Source: Billgrantia aerodenitrificans (GTDB lineage Bacteria > Pseudomonadota > Gammaproteobacteria > Pseudomonadales > Halomonadaceae). Taken from it: DNA of 64,000 bases. Below, piece after piece: positions 45,116 to 54,804 of the stretch. The translations under genes and the position numbers were made by a program. The notes below the pieces were generated by a model that worked only from the letters and a program-made list of their open reading frames with translations, did no database searches and was not told where the DNA came from. The stretch covers positions 186,001-250,000 of the forward strand of contig NZ_JABFTV010000008.1 in assembly GCF_021404405.1 (NCBI RefSeq), written 5' to 3'. How positions within the stretch are numbered: the stretch's first letter is position 1; each line of letters opens with the position of its first letter.

Positions 45116-46057
45116 ATGCCTGACATCGTCGTCATGTTCTTCCTGCTCGGCCTGCTCGCCGGGGTGGTCAAGTCGGACCTGAACATCCCCAAGGCCGCCT
45201 ACGACACGCTGAGCCTGCTGCTGATGCTGACTATCGGTCTCAAAGGCGGCATGGCACTGTACGGCAACCTGCGCTGGTCGCTGATCCCCGAACTGCTTTC
45301 GGTCGCCGCCCTCGGCGCCCTGATTCCGCTGGCGCTGATGCCCATCTTGCGGCGCTTCGCACGCCTCTCTCCCGCCGACAGCGCCAGTATCGCCGCCCAC
45401 TACGGCTCGGTGAGCGCCGGCACCTTCGCCGTGGCGCTGGCCTTTGCCGAAAGCCGCGCCCTGCCTATCGGTGCAGAGGTCACCCTCTACCTGGTGATGA
45501 TGGAGCTGCCGGCGATCATGGTGGCCATCGCGCTTTACCGCCGCCATGCCGGCAAGGAAGCAAGCGAGGCGTTCCAAGGCATCTGGCACGAGACCCTGAC
45601 CAACCGCGGCGTGATCCTGCTGGCAGGCGGCGCGGTGATCGGCGCCATGTACGGCCCGCGGGAAGGTGCGGCCGTGACCGAACTGTTCATGGGCGCCTTC
45701 CATGCCGTGCTCGCCCTGTTCCTGCTGCAGATGGGCCTCACCGCGGCGGAAACCCTGCGCCCCGTTCCCTGGTACCACTGGCGTCTGCTCACCTTCGCCC
45801 TGGTGGCCCCGTTCGTTCTAGCCATGGCCGGCCTGGCTGTCGGTCTGATGCTGGGCCTGCCCATGGGCTCGCTGATGATTCTCACGGCGCTAGCCGCCAG
45901 TGCCTCGTACATTGCCGCTCCGGCGGCCATGCGAACGGCGATACCCCAGGCCAACATCGGCCTGGCCATGCTCGCGGCGCTCGGCTTCACCTTCCCGCTC
46001 AACGTGATCGTGGGTATTCCCATCTACTATCAGTTGGCCATGTGGTTGGGTAACTGA
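45116..46057 (+). CDS. sbtA: SbtA-like sodium-dependent bicarbonate transporter
   Basis: This 313-residue membrane protein has ten hydrophobic helices in two inverted halves. Family-type segments are DLNIPKAAYDTLSLLLMLTIGLKGG and AHYGSVSAGTFAVALAF with, in the second half, ALAASASYIAAPAAMRTAIP. SbtA takes up HCO3- with Na+ in cyanobacteria. In heterotrophs it likely feeds carboxylases under low CO2, which fits its location beside a biotin-carboxylase (leucine) operon. No SbtB PII-like gene was found next to it. A terminator follows 18 bases after the stop. Confidence 0.88.
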   Translation: MPDIVVMFFLLGLLAGVVKSDLNIPKAAYDTLSLLLMLTIGLKGGMALYGNLRWSLIPELLSVAALGALIPLALMPILRRFARLSPADSASIAAHYGSVSAGTFAVALAFAESRALPIGAEVTLYLVMMELPAIMVAIALYRRHAGKEASEAFQGIWHETLTNRGVILLAGGAVIGAMYGPREGAAVTELFMGAFHAVLALFLLQMGLTAAETLRPVPWYHWRLLTFALVAPFVLAMAGLAVGLMLGLPMGSLMILTALAASASYIAAPAAMRTAIPQANIGLAMLAALGFTFPLNVIVGIPIYYQLAMWLGN

Positions 46058-46074
46058 GTTACCCCTCAGCCTCT

Positions 46075-46107
46075 ACGCCACCGGCAGCCCCGGTGGCGTT
46101 CGCTTTT
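46075..46107 (+). terminator. Intrinsic terminator after sbtA
   Basis: ACGCCACCGG (46075-46084) pairs with CCGGTGGCGT (46090-46099) around CAGCC and is followed by TCGCTTTT. Confidence 0.85.
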
Positions 46108-46171
46108 CTCCCTACCTTCTTCTTCCATATCCTCGCCTCTTCGACATTCGTAGAACGTCCCAAAGCTGCAC

Positions 46172-46200
46172 TTTACGTTAACGTAAACCTCGCCTAGTCT
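46172..46200 (+). promoter_or_regulatory. LiuR-like operator within the leucine-catabolic promoter
   Basis: A perfect 16-bp palindrome TTTACGTTAACGTAAA at 46172-46187 resembles known LiuR (MerR-family) operators of gammaproteobacteria. Its left arm (TTTACG, 46172-46177) could serve as -35, with TAGTCT (46195-46200) as -10 after 17 bases. MerR operators commonly lie between these boxes. The ivd start is about 130 bases downstream. Confidence 0.75.
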
Positions 46201-46330
46201 AGTAACATTCGTGAATAGCCATGCGAACTGCGCCTGCGCGGTTCGCACAACCCGACAGCTTCGCACCTGACACACAGCTGCGCTAGCGACAGAAACACCA
46301 GCTACGACACAACCATCAGGGAGTTCCGCC

Positions 46331-47500
46331 ATGCTGACCGCCTACAAGCCCCTCGACTTCGGCCTCGACGACGAGCTCAACATGCTGCGCGATCAGGTGA
46401 ACGCCTTCGCCCGCGACGAGATCGCCCCGCGCGCCGCCGAGATCGACGAGAAGAACGAGTTCCCCAACGACCTGTGGCAGAAGTTCGGCGACATGGGCCT
46501 GCTCGGCATCACCGTGCCGGAAGAGGATGGCGGCACCGGCATGGGCTACCTGGCGCACTGCATCGCCATGGAAGAGATCTCCCGGGCCAGCGCCTCGGTG
46601 GGTCTCTCCTACGGCGCCCACTCCAACCTGTGCGTGAACCAGCTCAAGATCAACGCCAACGCCGAGCAGAAGGCCAAGTACCTGCCCAAGCTGATCAGCG
46701 GCGAGCACATCGGCGCGCTGGCCATGTCCGAGCCGGGCGCCGGCTCCGACGTGGTCTCGATGAAGCTGCGCGCGCGCCAGGAGGGTGACAAGTACATCCT
46801 CAACGGCAACAAGATGTGGATCACCAACGGCCCCGACGCCGACGTGCTGGTGGTCTACGCCAAGACCGACCCGGACGCCGGCTCCAAGGGCATCACCGCC
46901 TTCATCATCGAGAAAGGCATGCCCGGCTTCTCCACCGCCCAGAAGCTCGACAAGCTGGGCATGCGCGGCTCCAATACCTGCGAACTGGTGTTCCAGGACT
47001 GCGAAGTGCCGGCCGAGAATATTCTGGGCGAGGAAGGCAAAGGCGTGCGCGTGCTGATGAGCGGCCTCGATTACGAGCGCACCGTGCTGGCTGCCGGCCC
47101 CATCGGCATCATGCAGGCGGCCATGGACGTCGTGGTGCCCTACGTGCACGAGCGTAAGCAGTTCGACCAGTCCATCGGCGAGTTCCAACTGGTGCAGGGC
47201 AAGATTGCCGACATGTACACCACGCTGAACGCCTGCCGCGCCTACCTCTACGCGGTGGCGGCCGCCTGCGACCGCGGCCAGACTTCCCGTAAGGACGCCG
47301 CCGGCGTGATCCTCTACTGCGCGGAGAAGGCCACCCAGGTGGCGCTGGACGCCATCCAACTGCTCGGCGGCAACGGCTACATCAACGAGTACCCCACCGG
47401 GCGCCTGCTGCGCGACGCCAAGCTCTACGAAATCGGCGCCGGGACGAGCGAGATCCGTCGTATGCTGATCGGCCGTGAGTTGTTCAACGAATCAAAATGA
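46331..47500 (+). CDS. ivd: Isovaleryl-CoA dehydrogenase
   Basis: This 389-residue acyl-CoA dehydrogenase oxidises isovaleryl-CoA to 3-methylcrotonyl-CoA with FAD, the first committed step of leucine breakdown. Signatures are [18 protein letters not shown], the flavin-binding [19 protein letters not shown], the catalytic Glu249 in [13 protein letters not shown] (position characteristic of isovaleryl-CoA and long-chain members), and [20 protein letters not shown] near the end. It opens the liu operon behind the LiuR-like promoter. Confidence 0.95.
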   Translation: MLTAYKPLDFGLDDELNMLRDQVNAFARDEIAPRAAEIDEKNEFPNDLWQKFGDMGLLGITVPEEDGGTGMGYLAHCIAMEEISRASASVGLSYGAHSNLCVNQLKINANAEQKAKYLPKLISGEHIGALAMSEPGAGSDVVSMKLRARQEGDKYILNGNKMWITNGPDADVLVVYAKTDPDAGSKGITAFIIEKGMPGFSTAQKLDKLGMRGSNTCELVFQDCEVPAENILGEEGKGVRVLMSGLDYERTVLAAGPIGIMQAAMDVVVPYVHERKQFDQSIGEFQLVQGKIADMYTTLNACRAYLYAVAAACDRGQTSRKDAAGVILYCAEKATQVALDAIQLLGGNGYINEYPTGRLLRDAKLYEIGAGTSEIRRMLIGRELFNESK

Positions 47501-47523
47501 AAATGGCTGCGCTAGCTCGCACC

Positions 47524-47561
47524 TTCGTGAACACACATTGAGTTCGTGAACACATATTGAG
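47524..47561. repeat. Tandem 19-bp direct repeat
   Basis: TTCGTGAACACA-C/T-ATTGAG occurs twice back to back (47524-47542 and 47543-47561) with a single mismatch, in the 76-base gap between ivd and mccB and ending six bases before a GGGAG ribosome site. Confidence 0.85.
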
Positions 47562-47576
47562 CAAGGGAGCCGATAG

Positions 47577-49184
47577 ATGGCCATCCTGAACACCCAAGTC
47601 AATCCGCGCAGCGACGGCTTCCAGGCCAACGACAAGGCCATGCGCCACGAGGTCATGAAGCTGCGTGAGCTGACCGCGGCGATCAGCCAGGGCGGCGGCG
47701 AGAAGGCCCGTACCCGCCACGAGAGCCGCGGCAAGCTGTTCGTGCGCGACCGCATCGACCACCTGATCGACGAAGGCTCGCCGTTCCTCGAGTTCTCGGC
47801 GCTGGCCGCCCATGAGGTCTACGAGAGCGCCGTGCCCGCCGCCGGCGTGGTCACCGGCATCGGTCGCGTGAGTGGCGTGGAGTGCGTGATCGTCGCCAAC
47901 GACGCCACCGTGAAGGGCGGCACCTACTACCCGCTGACGGTGAAGAAGCACATCCGCGCCCAGGAGATCGCCCGCAAGCATCGCCTGCCGTGCATCTACC
48001 TGGTCGACTCCGGCGGCGCCTTCCTGCCCCGTCAGGACGAAGTGTTCCCCGACCGCGAGCACTTCGGGCGCATCTTCTACAACCAGGCCACCCTATCGGC
48101 GGAAGGCATTCCGCAGATCGCCGTGGTGATGGGCTCCTGCACCGCCGGCGGCGCCTATGTGCCGGCCATGGCCGACGAGTCGATCATCGTCAAGCAGCAG
48201 GGCACCATCTTCCTCGGCGGCCCGCCGCTGGTGAAGGCCGCCACCGGCGAGACCATCAGCGCCGAGGACCTGGGCGGCGCCGACGTGCACGCCAAGAAGA
48301 GCGGCGTGGCCGACCACTACGCCGAGAACGATGCCCATGCCCTGCAGCTCGCCCGCGCCTGCGTGTCGCGGCTCAACTGGCAGAAGCGCGGCCAGCTCAA
48401 GATGCAGGAGCCCAAGCCGCCCAAGCTCGACCCCAGCGAGATCTACGGCATCGTCGGCACCGACTTGAAGAAGCCGTTCGATGTGCGCGAAGTCATCGGC
48501 CGCATCGTCGACGACTCTGACTTCGACGAGTTCAAGCGCTACTACGGCGACACCCTGGTCACCGGCTTCGCCCATATTCACGGCTACCCGGTGGGCATCG
48601 TCGCCAACAACGGCGTGCTGTTCTCCGAATCCGCGGTGAAAGGCGCCCACTTCATCGAGCTGTGCGCCCAGCGCAAGATTCCGCTGGTGTTCCTGCAGAA
48701 CATCACCGGCTTCATGGTCGGCTCCAAGTACGAACACGAAGGTATCGCCAAGCACGGCGCCAAGCTCGTCACCGCCGTGGCCTGCGCCAAGGTGCCCAAG
48801 TTCACCGTGCTGATCGGCGGCAGCTTCGGCGCCGGCAACTACGGCATGTGCGGCCGCGCCTACGATCCCAATCTGCTATTCATGTGGCCCAACGCGCGCA
48901 TCTCGGTGATGGGCGGCGAACAGGCCGCCGGCGTACTGGCCCAGGTCAAGCGCGAGCAGTACGAGCGTGAAGGCCGCGAGTGGAGCAAGGAGGAGGAAGA
49001 GGCCTTCAAGCAGCCCACCCGCGAGCAGTACGAGCACCAGGGCCACCCCTACTACGCCAGCGCCCGGCTATGGGACGACGGCGTGATCGACCCGGCCCAG
49101 ACCCGCGACGTGCTGGGACTCTCACTCGCCGCCGCGATGAACGCGGAGGTGCAGGAAACGCGCTTTGGCGTATTCCGGATGTGA
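47577..49184 (+). CDS. mccB: 3-Methylcrotonyl-CoA carboxylase, carboxyltransferase (beta) subunit
   Basis: This 535-residue carboxyltransferase matches the length of MccB. It has the N-terminal [20 protein letters not shown] segment, [36 protein letters not shown] and the acyl-CoA-binding [13 protein letters not shown] stretch (here [20 protein letters not shown]), then [19 protein letters not shown]. It carboxylates 3-methylcrotonyl-CoA with carboxybiotin supplied by the alpha subunit (50067-52106). A GGGAGCC ribosome site precedes the ATG. Confidence 0.96.
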   Translation: MAILNTQVNPRSDGFQANDKAMRHEVMKLRELTAAISQGGGEKARTRHESRGKLFVRDRIDHLIDEGSPFLEFSALAAHEVYESAVPAAGVVTGIGRVSGVECVIVANDATVKGGTYYPLTVKKHIRAQEIARKHRLPCIYLVDSGGAFLPRQDEVFPDREHFGRIFYNQATLSAEGIPQIAVVMGSCTAGGAYVPAMADESIIVKQQGTIFLGGPPLVKAATGETISAEDLGGADVHAKKSGVADHYAENDAHALQLARACVSRLNWQKRGQLKMQEPKPPKLDPSEIYGIVGTDLKKPFDVREVIGRIVDDSDFDEFKRYYGDTLVTGFAHIHGYPVGIVANNGVLFSESAVKGAHFIELCAQRKIPLVFLQNITGFMVGSKYEHEGIAKHGAKLVTAVACAKVPKFTVLIGGSFGAGNYGMCGRAYDPNLLFMWPNARISVMGGEQAAGVLAQVKREQYEREGREWSKEEEEAFKQPTREQYEHQGHPYYASARLWDDGVIDPAQTRDVLGLSLAAAMNAEVQETRFGVFRM

Positions 49185-49236
49185 AGACTTCAGTGTCTGC
49201 ACTCGAAGACTTTACGGGATATGGGAGCCACGAAAA

Positions 49237-50070
49237 ATGACCGATACAAATAGCTTTTCTCAGCTAAGCATCGACGAGCGCGGCGTCGCCCGGCTGACGC
49301 TGAATCGCCCCGAGGTGCACAACGCCTTCGACGACAGCCTGATCGCCGAGCTCAACGAGCATCTCGCCAAGCTCCACGGCGCCGCCCGCCACGGCGAGGT
49401 ACGCGTGGTGGTGCTGGGCTCCGAGGGCAAGAGCTTCTCCGCCGGAGCCGATCTCGGCTGGATGAAGCGCATGGTGGAGTACGACTTCGAGGGCAACCTG
49501 GCCGATTCGCGCAAGCTCTCGCAGCTGATGCATGGGCTGGATACCCTGCCCTGCCCCACCGTATGCCGCGTGCAGGGTGCCGCCTTCGGCGGTGCCGTGG
49601 GCCTGGCCGCCTGCTGCGACGTGGTGATCGCCAGCGAGAAGGCCAAGTTCTGCCTCTCCGAGGTGAAGATCGGCCTCTCCCCGGCGGTGATCAGCCCCTA
49701 CGTGCAGCGCGCCCTGGGCTCGCGCCAGATGCGCCGCTACGCCCTCACCGCCGAGGTGATCGATGCCGACCAGGCGCTGGAACTGGGCCTGGCCCACCAG
49801 ATCGTCGGCCACGACCACATCGACGAGGCGGTCGAGGAGATGATCGCCACCCTGCTGGCCGGCTCGCCCCAGGCCCAGCGTGCCACCAAGGCGCTGCTGG
49901 CCGAAGTAGCCCGCGACTCCGACAGCAAGGCCACCCGCGAGCACACCTGCCGCGTGATCAGCGAGCTGCGCGTGAGCGCCGAAGGTCAGGAAGGCCTGAC
50001 CAGCTTCTTCGAGAAGCGCCGCCCCGCCTGGGCCGACGACAACACGAATTCCTCGGAGCGCCGCTCATGA
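49237..50070 (+). CDS. liuC: Methylglutaconyl-CoA hydratase (enoyl-CoA hydratase family)
   Basis: This 277-residue crotonase-fold enzyme has RLTLNRPEVHNAFDDSLIAEL, the oxyanion-hole segments SFSAGADLGWMKRM and VQGAAFGGAVGLAACCDVVIAS, and the Glu of FCLSEVKIGLSPAVISPY. In this operon it should hydrate 3-methylglutaconyl-CoA to HMG-CoA. The ATG at 49237 was preferred because homology starts there, although the frame extends 24 codons back. Its stop overlaps the mccA start (ATGA). Confidence 0.93.
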   Translation: MTDTNSFSQLSIDERGVARLTLNRPEVHNAFDDSLIAELNEHLAKLHGAARHGEVRVVVLGSEGKSFSAGADLGWMKRMVEYDFEGNLADSRKLSQLMHGLDTLPCPTVCRVQGAAFGGAVGLAACCDVVIASEKAKFCLSEVKIGLSPAVISPYVQRALGSRQMRRYALTAEVIDADQALELGLAHQIVGHDHIDEAVEEMIATLLAGSPQAQRATKALLAEVARDSDSKATREHTCRVISELRVSAEGQEGLTSFFEKRRPAWADDNTNSSERRS

Positions 50071-52106
50071 GTCAGAACGATTCCCGCACCACGCCCTTCG
50101 ACACCCTGCTGGTGGCCAACCGCGGCGAGATCGCCTGCCGCGTGATGCGCACCGCCCGCGCCATGGGCCTACGCACCGTGGCCGTGTACTCCGACGCCGA
50201 CGCCAACGCCCGCCACGTGCGCGAGGCCGACGAGGCCGTGCGCCTGGGCCCGGCCGCCGCCCGCGAGAGCTACCTCAAGGTGGAAGCGGTAGTCGAAGCC
50301 GCCAAACGCACCGGCGCCGGCGCCATTCACCCCGGCTACGGCTTCCTCTCCGAGAACGGTGCCTTCGTCGAAGCGCTGGACGCCGCCGGCATCACCTTCG
50401 TCGGCCCGCCCGCCTCGGCGATTGCCGCCATGGGCGACAAGTCCGCCGCCAAGGCGCGCATGGCCAATGCCGGCGTGCCGCTGGTACCGGGCTATCACGG
50501 CGACGACCAGGACGACGCTCTGCTCAAGTCCGAAGCCGACAAGATCGGCTACCCGGTGCTGCTCAAGGCGAGCGCCGGCGGTGGCGGCAAGGGCATGCGC
50601 GTGGTCGAAGCCCCCGAGCAGTTCCAGGCCGCACTGGACGGCTGCCGGCGTGAGTCCCAGGCTGCCTTCGGCGACACCCGCATGCTGATCGAGAAGTACC
50701 TGACCCAGCCGCGTCACGTCGAGGTTCAGGTGTTCTGCGACAGCCATGGCAACGGCGTCTACCTGTTCGAGCGCGACTGCTCGGTGCAGCGCCGCCACCA
50801 GAAGGTACTCGAAGAAGCCCCCGCCCCCGGCATGACCGCCGAGCTGCGCCGCGAGATGGGTGAAGCCGCCGTACGCGCCGCCAAGGAGATCGGCTACGTG
50901 GGTGCCGGCACCGTCGAGTTCCTCTTGGACAAAGACGGGTCGTTCTACTTCATGGAGATGAACACCCGCCTGCAGGTGGAGCACCCCGTCACCGAGATGA
51001 TCACCGGCCAGGACCTGGTCGAGTGGCAGCTGCGCGTGGCCATGGGCGAAGCCCTTCCGCTCCAGCAGGACGAGCTGACCATCACCGGCCATAGCTTCGA
51101 GGCGCGCCTCTACGCCGAAGACCCGGAGCAGGACTTCCTGCCCGCCACCGGCAAGCTCGAGCGCTTCGCCATGGACCTCAAGGGTGCCGGCCTCGACCCG
51201 CGTCAGGTACGCCTGGACAGCGGCGTGGAAACCGGCGACGTGGTCTCCATGCACTACGACCCCATGCTCGCCAAGCTGATCGTCCACGGCGACGACCGCG
51301 AGCAGGCGCTTTCCACCCTCAACCGGGCGCTAGCGGCGCTGGACGTGCAAGGCGTAGTGACCAACCGCGCCTTCCTGCAGCGCCTGGCCACCCATCCGGC
51401 GTTCCGCAACGTGGAGCTGGACACCCGCTTCATCGAGAAGAACGAAGCCACCCTCTTTGCTCCCAAGCAGTACAGCATCGAAGAGTACGCTGGCGCCGCG
51501 CTGATCGGCCTCAACCAGCTCGCCCGCGAGTGCGAGAGCGACTCGCCGTGGGACCGCCACGACGGCTTCCGTCTCAACGCCCCGCACACCATCCGCATCT
51601 CGCTCTGCGACCCTGCCCACGTGCAGGATGAAGAGAGCGTTGTTGTCGTGGAAGGCACCCGTGCCAGCGGCGCCGATCCGTGGGATCTGACCATCGGCAA
51701 CGAGACCCTCACTGCCCGCCTGCAGCACCTGGAAGGCGACGCCGTGGCCGTGACCCTCAACGGCCACCGCCGCCGCTTGCAGGCACGGCGCGACGGTAAC
51801 GTCGTCGTGATGGTCGACCCACGAGGCGAAACCCGCCTGTTCTGGCGCCGCATCGACGCCATCGACCACGGCCACCACGAAGCCGAATCGACCCTCACCG
51901 CGCCGATGCACGGCACCGTGGTCGCGCTGCTGGTGGAAGCCGGTCAGAAGGTGGAGAAAGGCATGCCGCTGATGGTCATGGAAGCCATGAAGATGGAACA
52001 CACCATGACCGCCCCCGCCGACGGCCACGTGGAGAGCTTCCACTTCAACGCCGGCGATACGGTGGGCCAGGGAGACGTGCTGCTCGAGTTTGCACCGGTC
52101 GAGTAA
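50067..52106 (+). CDS. mccA: 3-Methylcrotonyl-CoA carboxylase, biotin-containing (alpha) subunit
   Basis: This 679-residue protein has a biotin carboxylase domain (residues about 10-455: TLLVANRGEIACRVMRTARA, ATP loop ASAGGGGKGMRVV, ERDCSVQRRHQKVLEEAPAP, MNTRLQVEHPVTEMITGQDL), a linker or BT domain, and a C-terminal biotinyl domain with lysine K642 in MVMEAMKMEHTM. It carboxylates biotin with ATP and bicarbonate for MccB. Overlap with liuC ensures coupled synthesis. Bicarbonate from the adjacent SbtA-like carrier could serve this step, though this is inferred. Confidence 0.96.
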   Translation: MSQNDSRTTPFDTLLVANRGEIACRVMRTARAMGLRTVAVYSDADANARHVREADEAVRLGPAAARESYLKVEAVVEAAKRTGAGAIHPGYGFLSENGAFVEALDAAGITFVGPPASAIAAMGDKSAAKARMANAGVPLVPGYHGDDQDDALLKSEADKIGYPVLLKASAGGGGKGMRVVEAPEQFQAALDGCRRESQAAFGDTRMLIEKYLTQPRHVEVQVFCDSHGNGVYLFERDCSVQRRHQKVLEEAPAPGMTAELRREMGEAAVRAAKEIGYVGAGTVEFLLDKDGSFYFMEMNTRLQVEHPVTEMITGQDLVEWQLRVAMGEALPLQQDELTITGHSFEARLYAEDPEQDFLPATGKLERFAMDLKGAGLDPRQVRLDSGVETGDVVSMHYDPMLAKLIVHGDDREQALSTLNRALAALDVQGVVTNRAFLQRLATHPAFRNVELDTRFIEKNEATLFAPKQYSIEEYAGAALIGLNQLARECESDSPWDRHDGFRLNAPHTIRISLCDPAHVQDEESVVVVEGTRASGADPWDLTIGNETLTARLQHLEGDAVAVTLNGHRRRLQARRDGNVVVMVDPRGETRLFWRRIDAIDHGHHEAESTLTAPMHGTVVALLVEAGQKVEKGMPLMVMEAMKMEHTMTAPADGHVESFHFNAGDTVGQGDVLLEFAPVE

Positions 52107-52167
52107 GCTAAGAGAGGTATCGGAAGCGCCAAGCTAAGCGGCGCCGGGGACAGGGCGAAGCGGAGGT

Positions 52168-52216
52168 CATTTGCCATGGATGGCAAATGTAGCGTCCAGG
52201 GAAGGATTTACAGCGC
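52168..52216. repeat. REP-like intergenic element
   Basis: An 8-bp perfect stem CATTTGCC (52168-52175) / GGCAAATG (52182-52189) around ATGGAT is followed by TGTAGCGTCCAGGGAAGG and ATTTACAGCG. The ATGGATGG...GTCCAGGGA...ATTTACAGCG layout is reminiscent of dispersed REP-type repeats in halomonads and pseudomonads. Only this copy was noticed in the window, so dispersal cannot be shown here. Confidence 0.5.
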
Positions 52217-52288
52217 CCCCTCAGAGACCTGTCGACGGATCAGCCGCGGATCATGACCATGGCCGTGAACAGGAAGGAGTACAAGAGA

Positions 52289-53188
52289 ATGGCATTTCCC
52301 AAGCGCGTGCGCCTGGTCGAGGTCGGCCCCCGCGACGGGCTGCAAAACGAGCCCAACCCGATCGACACGGCCACCAAGCTGGAACTGATCGACCGCCTGG
52401 GCGCCGCCGGCATCGGCTACATCGAAGCCGCCAGTTTCGTCTCGCCCAAGTGGGTGCCGCAGATGGCCGACCATCGCGAAGTGATGACCGGCCTCAAGCG
52501 TCGCCAAGGCATCACCTACGCCGCCCTTACCCCCAACCTCAAGGGGCTGGAAGCGGCGCTGGAGTGCGGCGTAGAGGAAGTGGCGGTATTCGGCGCAGCA
52601 AGTGAAGCCTTCTCGCAGAAGAACATCAACTGCTCCGTCGCAGAATCTCTGGAGCGCTTCGCCCCCGTGCTGGAGCGAGCCAGAGAGGCCAACGTGCGCG
52701 TTCGCGGCTACGTCTCCTGCGTGCTCGGCTGCCCCTACGAAGGTGAGATCGCCCCGGCCAAGGTGGCCGAGGTGAGCAAGGCGCTGTTCGATATGGGCTG
52801 CTACGAAGTCTCGCTCGGCGACACCATCGGCGTCGGCACCCCGCTCGCCGCCAAGCGCATGATCGAAGCCGTGAGCCGCGACATCCCCATGGAAAAGCTC
52901 GCCGCCCACTTCCACGACACTTACGGCCAAGCGCTGGCCAACCTCTACGCCGTGCTGGAAGAAGGCATCAGCGTAGTGGACAGCTCCGTCGCCGGCCTCG
53001 GCGGCTGCCCCTACGCCAAGGGCGCCTCCGGCAACGTGGCCAGTGAAGACGTTGTCTACCTGCTCAACGGCCTGGGTATCGAAACCGGCATCGACCTCAA
53101 CAAGCTCGCCGAAACCGGCACCTGGATCACCCAAACCATCGGCCGACCGAACCGCTCGAAGGTAGGCGTGGCGCTGGCGGCGAAGTGA
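52289..53188 (+). CDS. mvaB: Hydroxymethylglutaryl-CoA lyase
   Basis: From the ATG at 52289 (ribosome site AGGAAGGAG) the enzyme has 299 residues. It shows [20 protein letters not shown], the TIM-barrel metal site [14 protein letters not shown], and the catalytic cysteine loop [20 protein letters not shown]. It cleaves HMG-CoA to acetoacetate and acetyl-CoA, the last leucine-catabolic step here. The gene closes the operon about 180 bases after mccA, with the REP-like element in between. A terminator follows. Confidence 0.95.
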   Translation: MAFPKRVRLVEVGPRDGLQNEPNPIDTATKLELIDRLGAAGIGYIEAASFVSPKWVPQMADHREVMTGLKRRQGITYAALTPNLKGLEAALECGVEEVAVFGAASEAFSQKNINCSVAESLERFAPVLERAREANVRVRGYVSCVLGCPYEGEIAPAKVAEVSKALFDMGCYEVSLGDTIGVGTPLAAKRMIEAVSRDIPMEKLAAHFHDTYGQALANLYAVLEEGISVVDSSVAGLGGCPYAKGASGNVASEDVVYLLNGLGIETGIDLNKLAETGTWITQTIGRPNRSKVGVALAAK

Positions 53189-53199
53189 CTGCGTGGTAA

Positions 53200-53240
53200 A
53201 AACGAAAAGCCCCTGAGTCAGGTGACTGGCTCAGGGGCTT
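53200..53240. terminator. Bidirectional terminator, left copy of island-flanking repeat
   Basis: AAAAGCCCCTGAG (53205-53217) pairs with CTCAGGGGCTTT (53230-53241). On the minus strand the stem is followed by TTTTCGTTTTT, making it a strong terminator for the immunity-gene array. The plus side can end the leucine operon. The 41 bases are nearly identical to 62063-62104. Confidence 0.88.
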
Positions 53241-53268
53241 TGTGTCAGGTGAATACTGCACTGTACAG

Positions 53269-53826
53269 TTAGACGTCAATCATGGGTGGTACATCCCAAA
53301 GCTGCACTTCGATATAGAGCTCAAATTCAGTTTCCCAATATCGCTCATAAGGGACCAACTGATCATTTTCAGGGACACCGAATCGAGCAATGAGCTCGTC
53401 GATCTCGCTGAGAAGAAACACTTGGTTATAGTACGGCTTGTCGTTTCGGGTTAGCGCAACAAAGCTATCCGGAAAGGTTAAAGAGGTCACTTCTGGATCA
53501 AGCTCTGAGAGAGAAATTCTCAGCTCCCTGTGATCAGCGTTCAGATCACGAAACCACGGCGACTCACCCAATACCAGATAAAAGGGATGGCGTCGACGCG
53601 GCTTGCCTCCTCGCGCGATGAACAACTCACGCAGCCGAGCTTCAACCTCACGCCGTACAGCAATATAATTCCTGCCATAGCGCCGACGATAGCCGGAATC
53701 GCGCTCATGACGAGTCAGAAGATCCAGGAAAACAGGATCTTCGGAGCCGGCCGATAGCTCCGAGAGGCTTCTGAACGGGCCAGTTTCGCGCAAATAGTAA
53801 TGAGTAGCGAATTTGGCGTCTTTCAT
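53269..53826 (-). CDS. Unrecognised cytoplasmic protein at the end of the RHS locus
   Basis: The protein is 185 residues from the ATG at 53826, which follows an AT-rich leader; the frame runs further upstream into low-quality sequence. It begins MKDAKFATHYYLRETGPF and is soluble, with an Arg-rich centre (RHERDSGYRRRYGRNYIAVR), ARGGKPRRRHPFYLVLGE, PDSFVALTRNDKPYYNQVF and an acidic end. Similar sequences seem to occur as stand-alone hypothetical proteins, but no family name is recalled. It is last in the minus-strand array after the effector, so an immunity role or a passenger gene are both possible. Its GC content is closer to the chromosome than that of the next five genes. Confidence 0.6.
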   Translation of the reverse strand: MKDAKFATHYYLRETGPFRSLSELSAGSEDPVFLDLLTRHERDSGYRRRYGRNYIAVRREVEARLRELFIARGGKPRRRHPFYLVLGESPWFRDLNADHRELRISLSELDPEVTSLTFPDSFVALTRNDKPYYNQVFLLSEIDELIARFGVPENDQLVPYERYWETEFELYIEVQLWDVPPMIDV

Positions 53827-53887
53827 TATTTTAATCCTGTATACAGGAGAGTAGATTCGGCCCGCCCCGCCCCGCCCCCCTAACCTC

Positions 53888-54559
53888 TTATCTTTTAGAG
53901 TAATAACCCAATGCATGGCCGCAGTTTTCAGCAAACTCAACGGTTGAAGGCCTAAATCTTCCCAAGTCGCGATAACACCACCACCTTTCTGGACCACCTA
54001 AATCTCGCCGAATTTTCATATAACCAAAAAAAACAGAAATATATTTTATAAGCCTAAGTGAGCGATGCCTTGAGGAGCAAAACAAATACATTTTCAAACT
54101 TGTTGCATGCCCACTCTTTGCAGCCATTTTAAAAAATGCACCCGCTTTATCAAAAGATTCCACATCACTTCTATCTTTCAAAAAATTATCGTAATAAAAA
54201 ACACCTTTTAAATAATTGCCCTTCCGAGGACATAATCTCTCCGCCCTATTAAAAAACTGCAAGGCCTCTTCTTCACTCACCACACCATAATATCCGCGTA
54301 AAAAACCCAAACCGGCTGCACATAATGATCTTGCATTTTCTTGCACATCTGGATTTTTCAGCATTTCGACAGCCGAACTCGCATCTTTCTCACACCCCTT
54401 CCCTAGGGCTTTGTACCAACTTTCCAGCACTATAAATTCCGACTCACCAGACATTGCATGCGTTTTAATCTTCTCAAACGCATCTATATCCCTGAGACCC
54501 CGATCCCAACTGTGAGTTCTCAAATAAAAAACCGGATCGTGGTAAAGATCTTTCATCAT
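53888..54559 (-). CDS. Sel1/TPR-like helical protein, possible immunity protein
   Basis: This 223-residue soluble protein is predicted all-helical. The stretch YYGVVSEEEALQFFNRAERL followed by KGNYLKGVFYYDNFL and KAGAFFKMAAKSGHATSLKM looks like Sel1-type repeats (alternating Ala/Gly and aromatic positions). The start is ATG-ATG at 54559. Codon use is AT-rich, unlike the flanking chromosome. Sel1/TPR proteins appear among polymorphic-toxin immunity proteins, and position in the effector array supports that role. The cognate toxin is not evident. Confidence 0.6.
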   Translation of the reverse strand: MMKDLYHDPVFYLRTHSWDRGLRDIDAFEKIKTHAMSGESEFIVLESWYKALGKGCEKDASSAVEMLKNPDVQENARSLCAAGLGFLRGYYGVVSEEEALQFFNRAERLCPRKGNYLKGVFYYDNFLKDRSDVESFDKAGAFFKMAAKSGHATSLKMYLFCSSRHRSLRLIKYISVFFGYMKIRRDLGGPERWWCYRDLGRFRPSTVEFAENCGHALGYYSKR

Positions 54560-54804
54560 TCACCGCCTGCAAGTTAGTATATCAGGCATCTTGGGCTCGG
54601 ACGCGTATCAAGCTGGATCTGTTCCGCTAAAAAACACAAATGAAAAGCGGACAATCGGAGCTGATGAAAAAGGTAAGATCCTACTTGGTCGATGCTGTGA
54701 CTTACCGTTCGCCATGCCACACTCCCGCCAGGAAAAACAGCGAAGCCTCTCCCTAGCAATAGACCAATAACTCATAAATTACCATGCTGAAAATTTTCAT
54801 CAAC

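Noticed and set aside
54574..54759. 61-codon minus-strand frame between two array genes
   Set aside because: It has no hydrophobic segment, repeat or ribosome site. The 245-base gap 54560-54804 more likely holds gene remnants or spacer.
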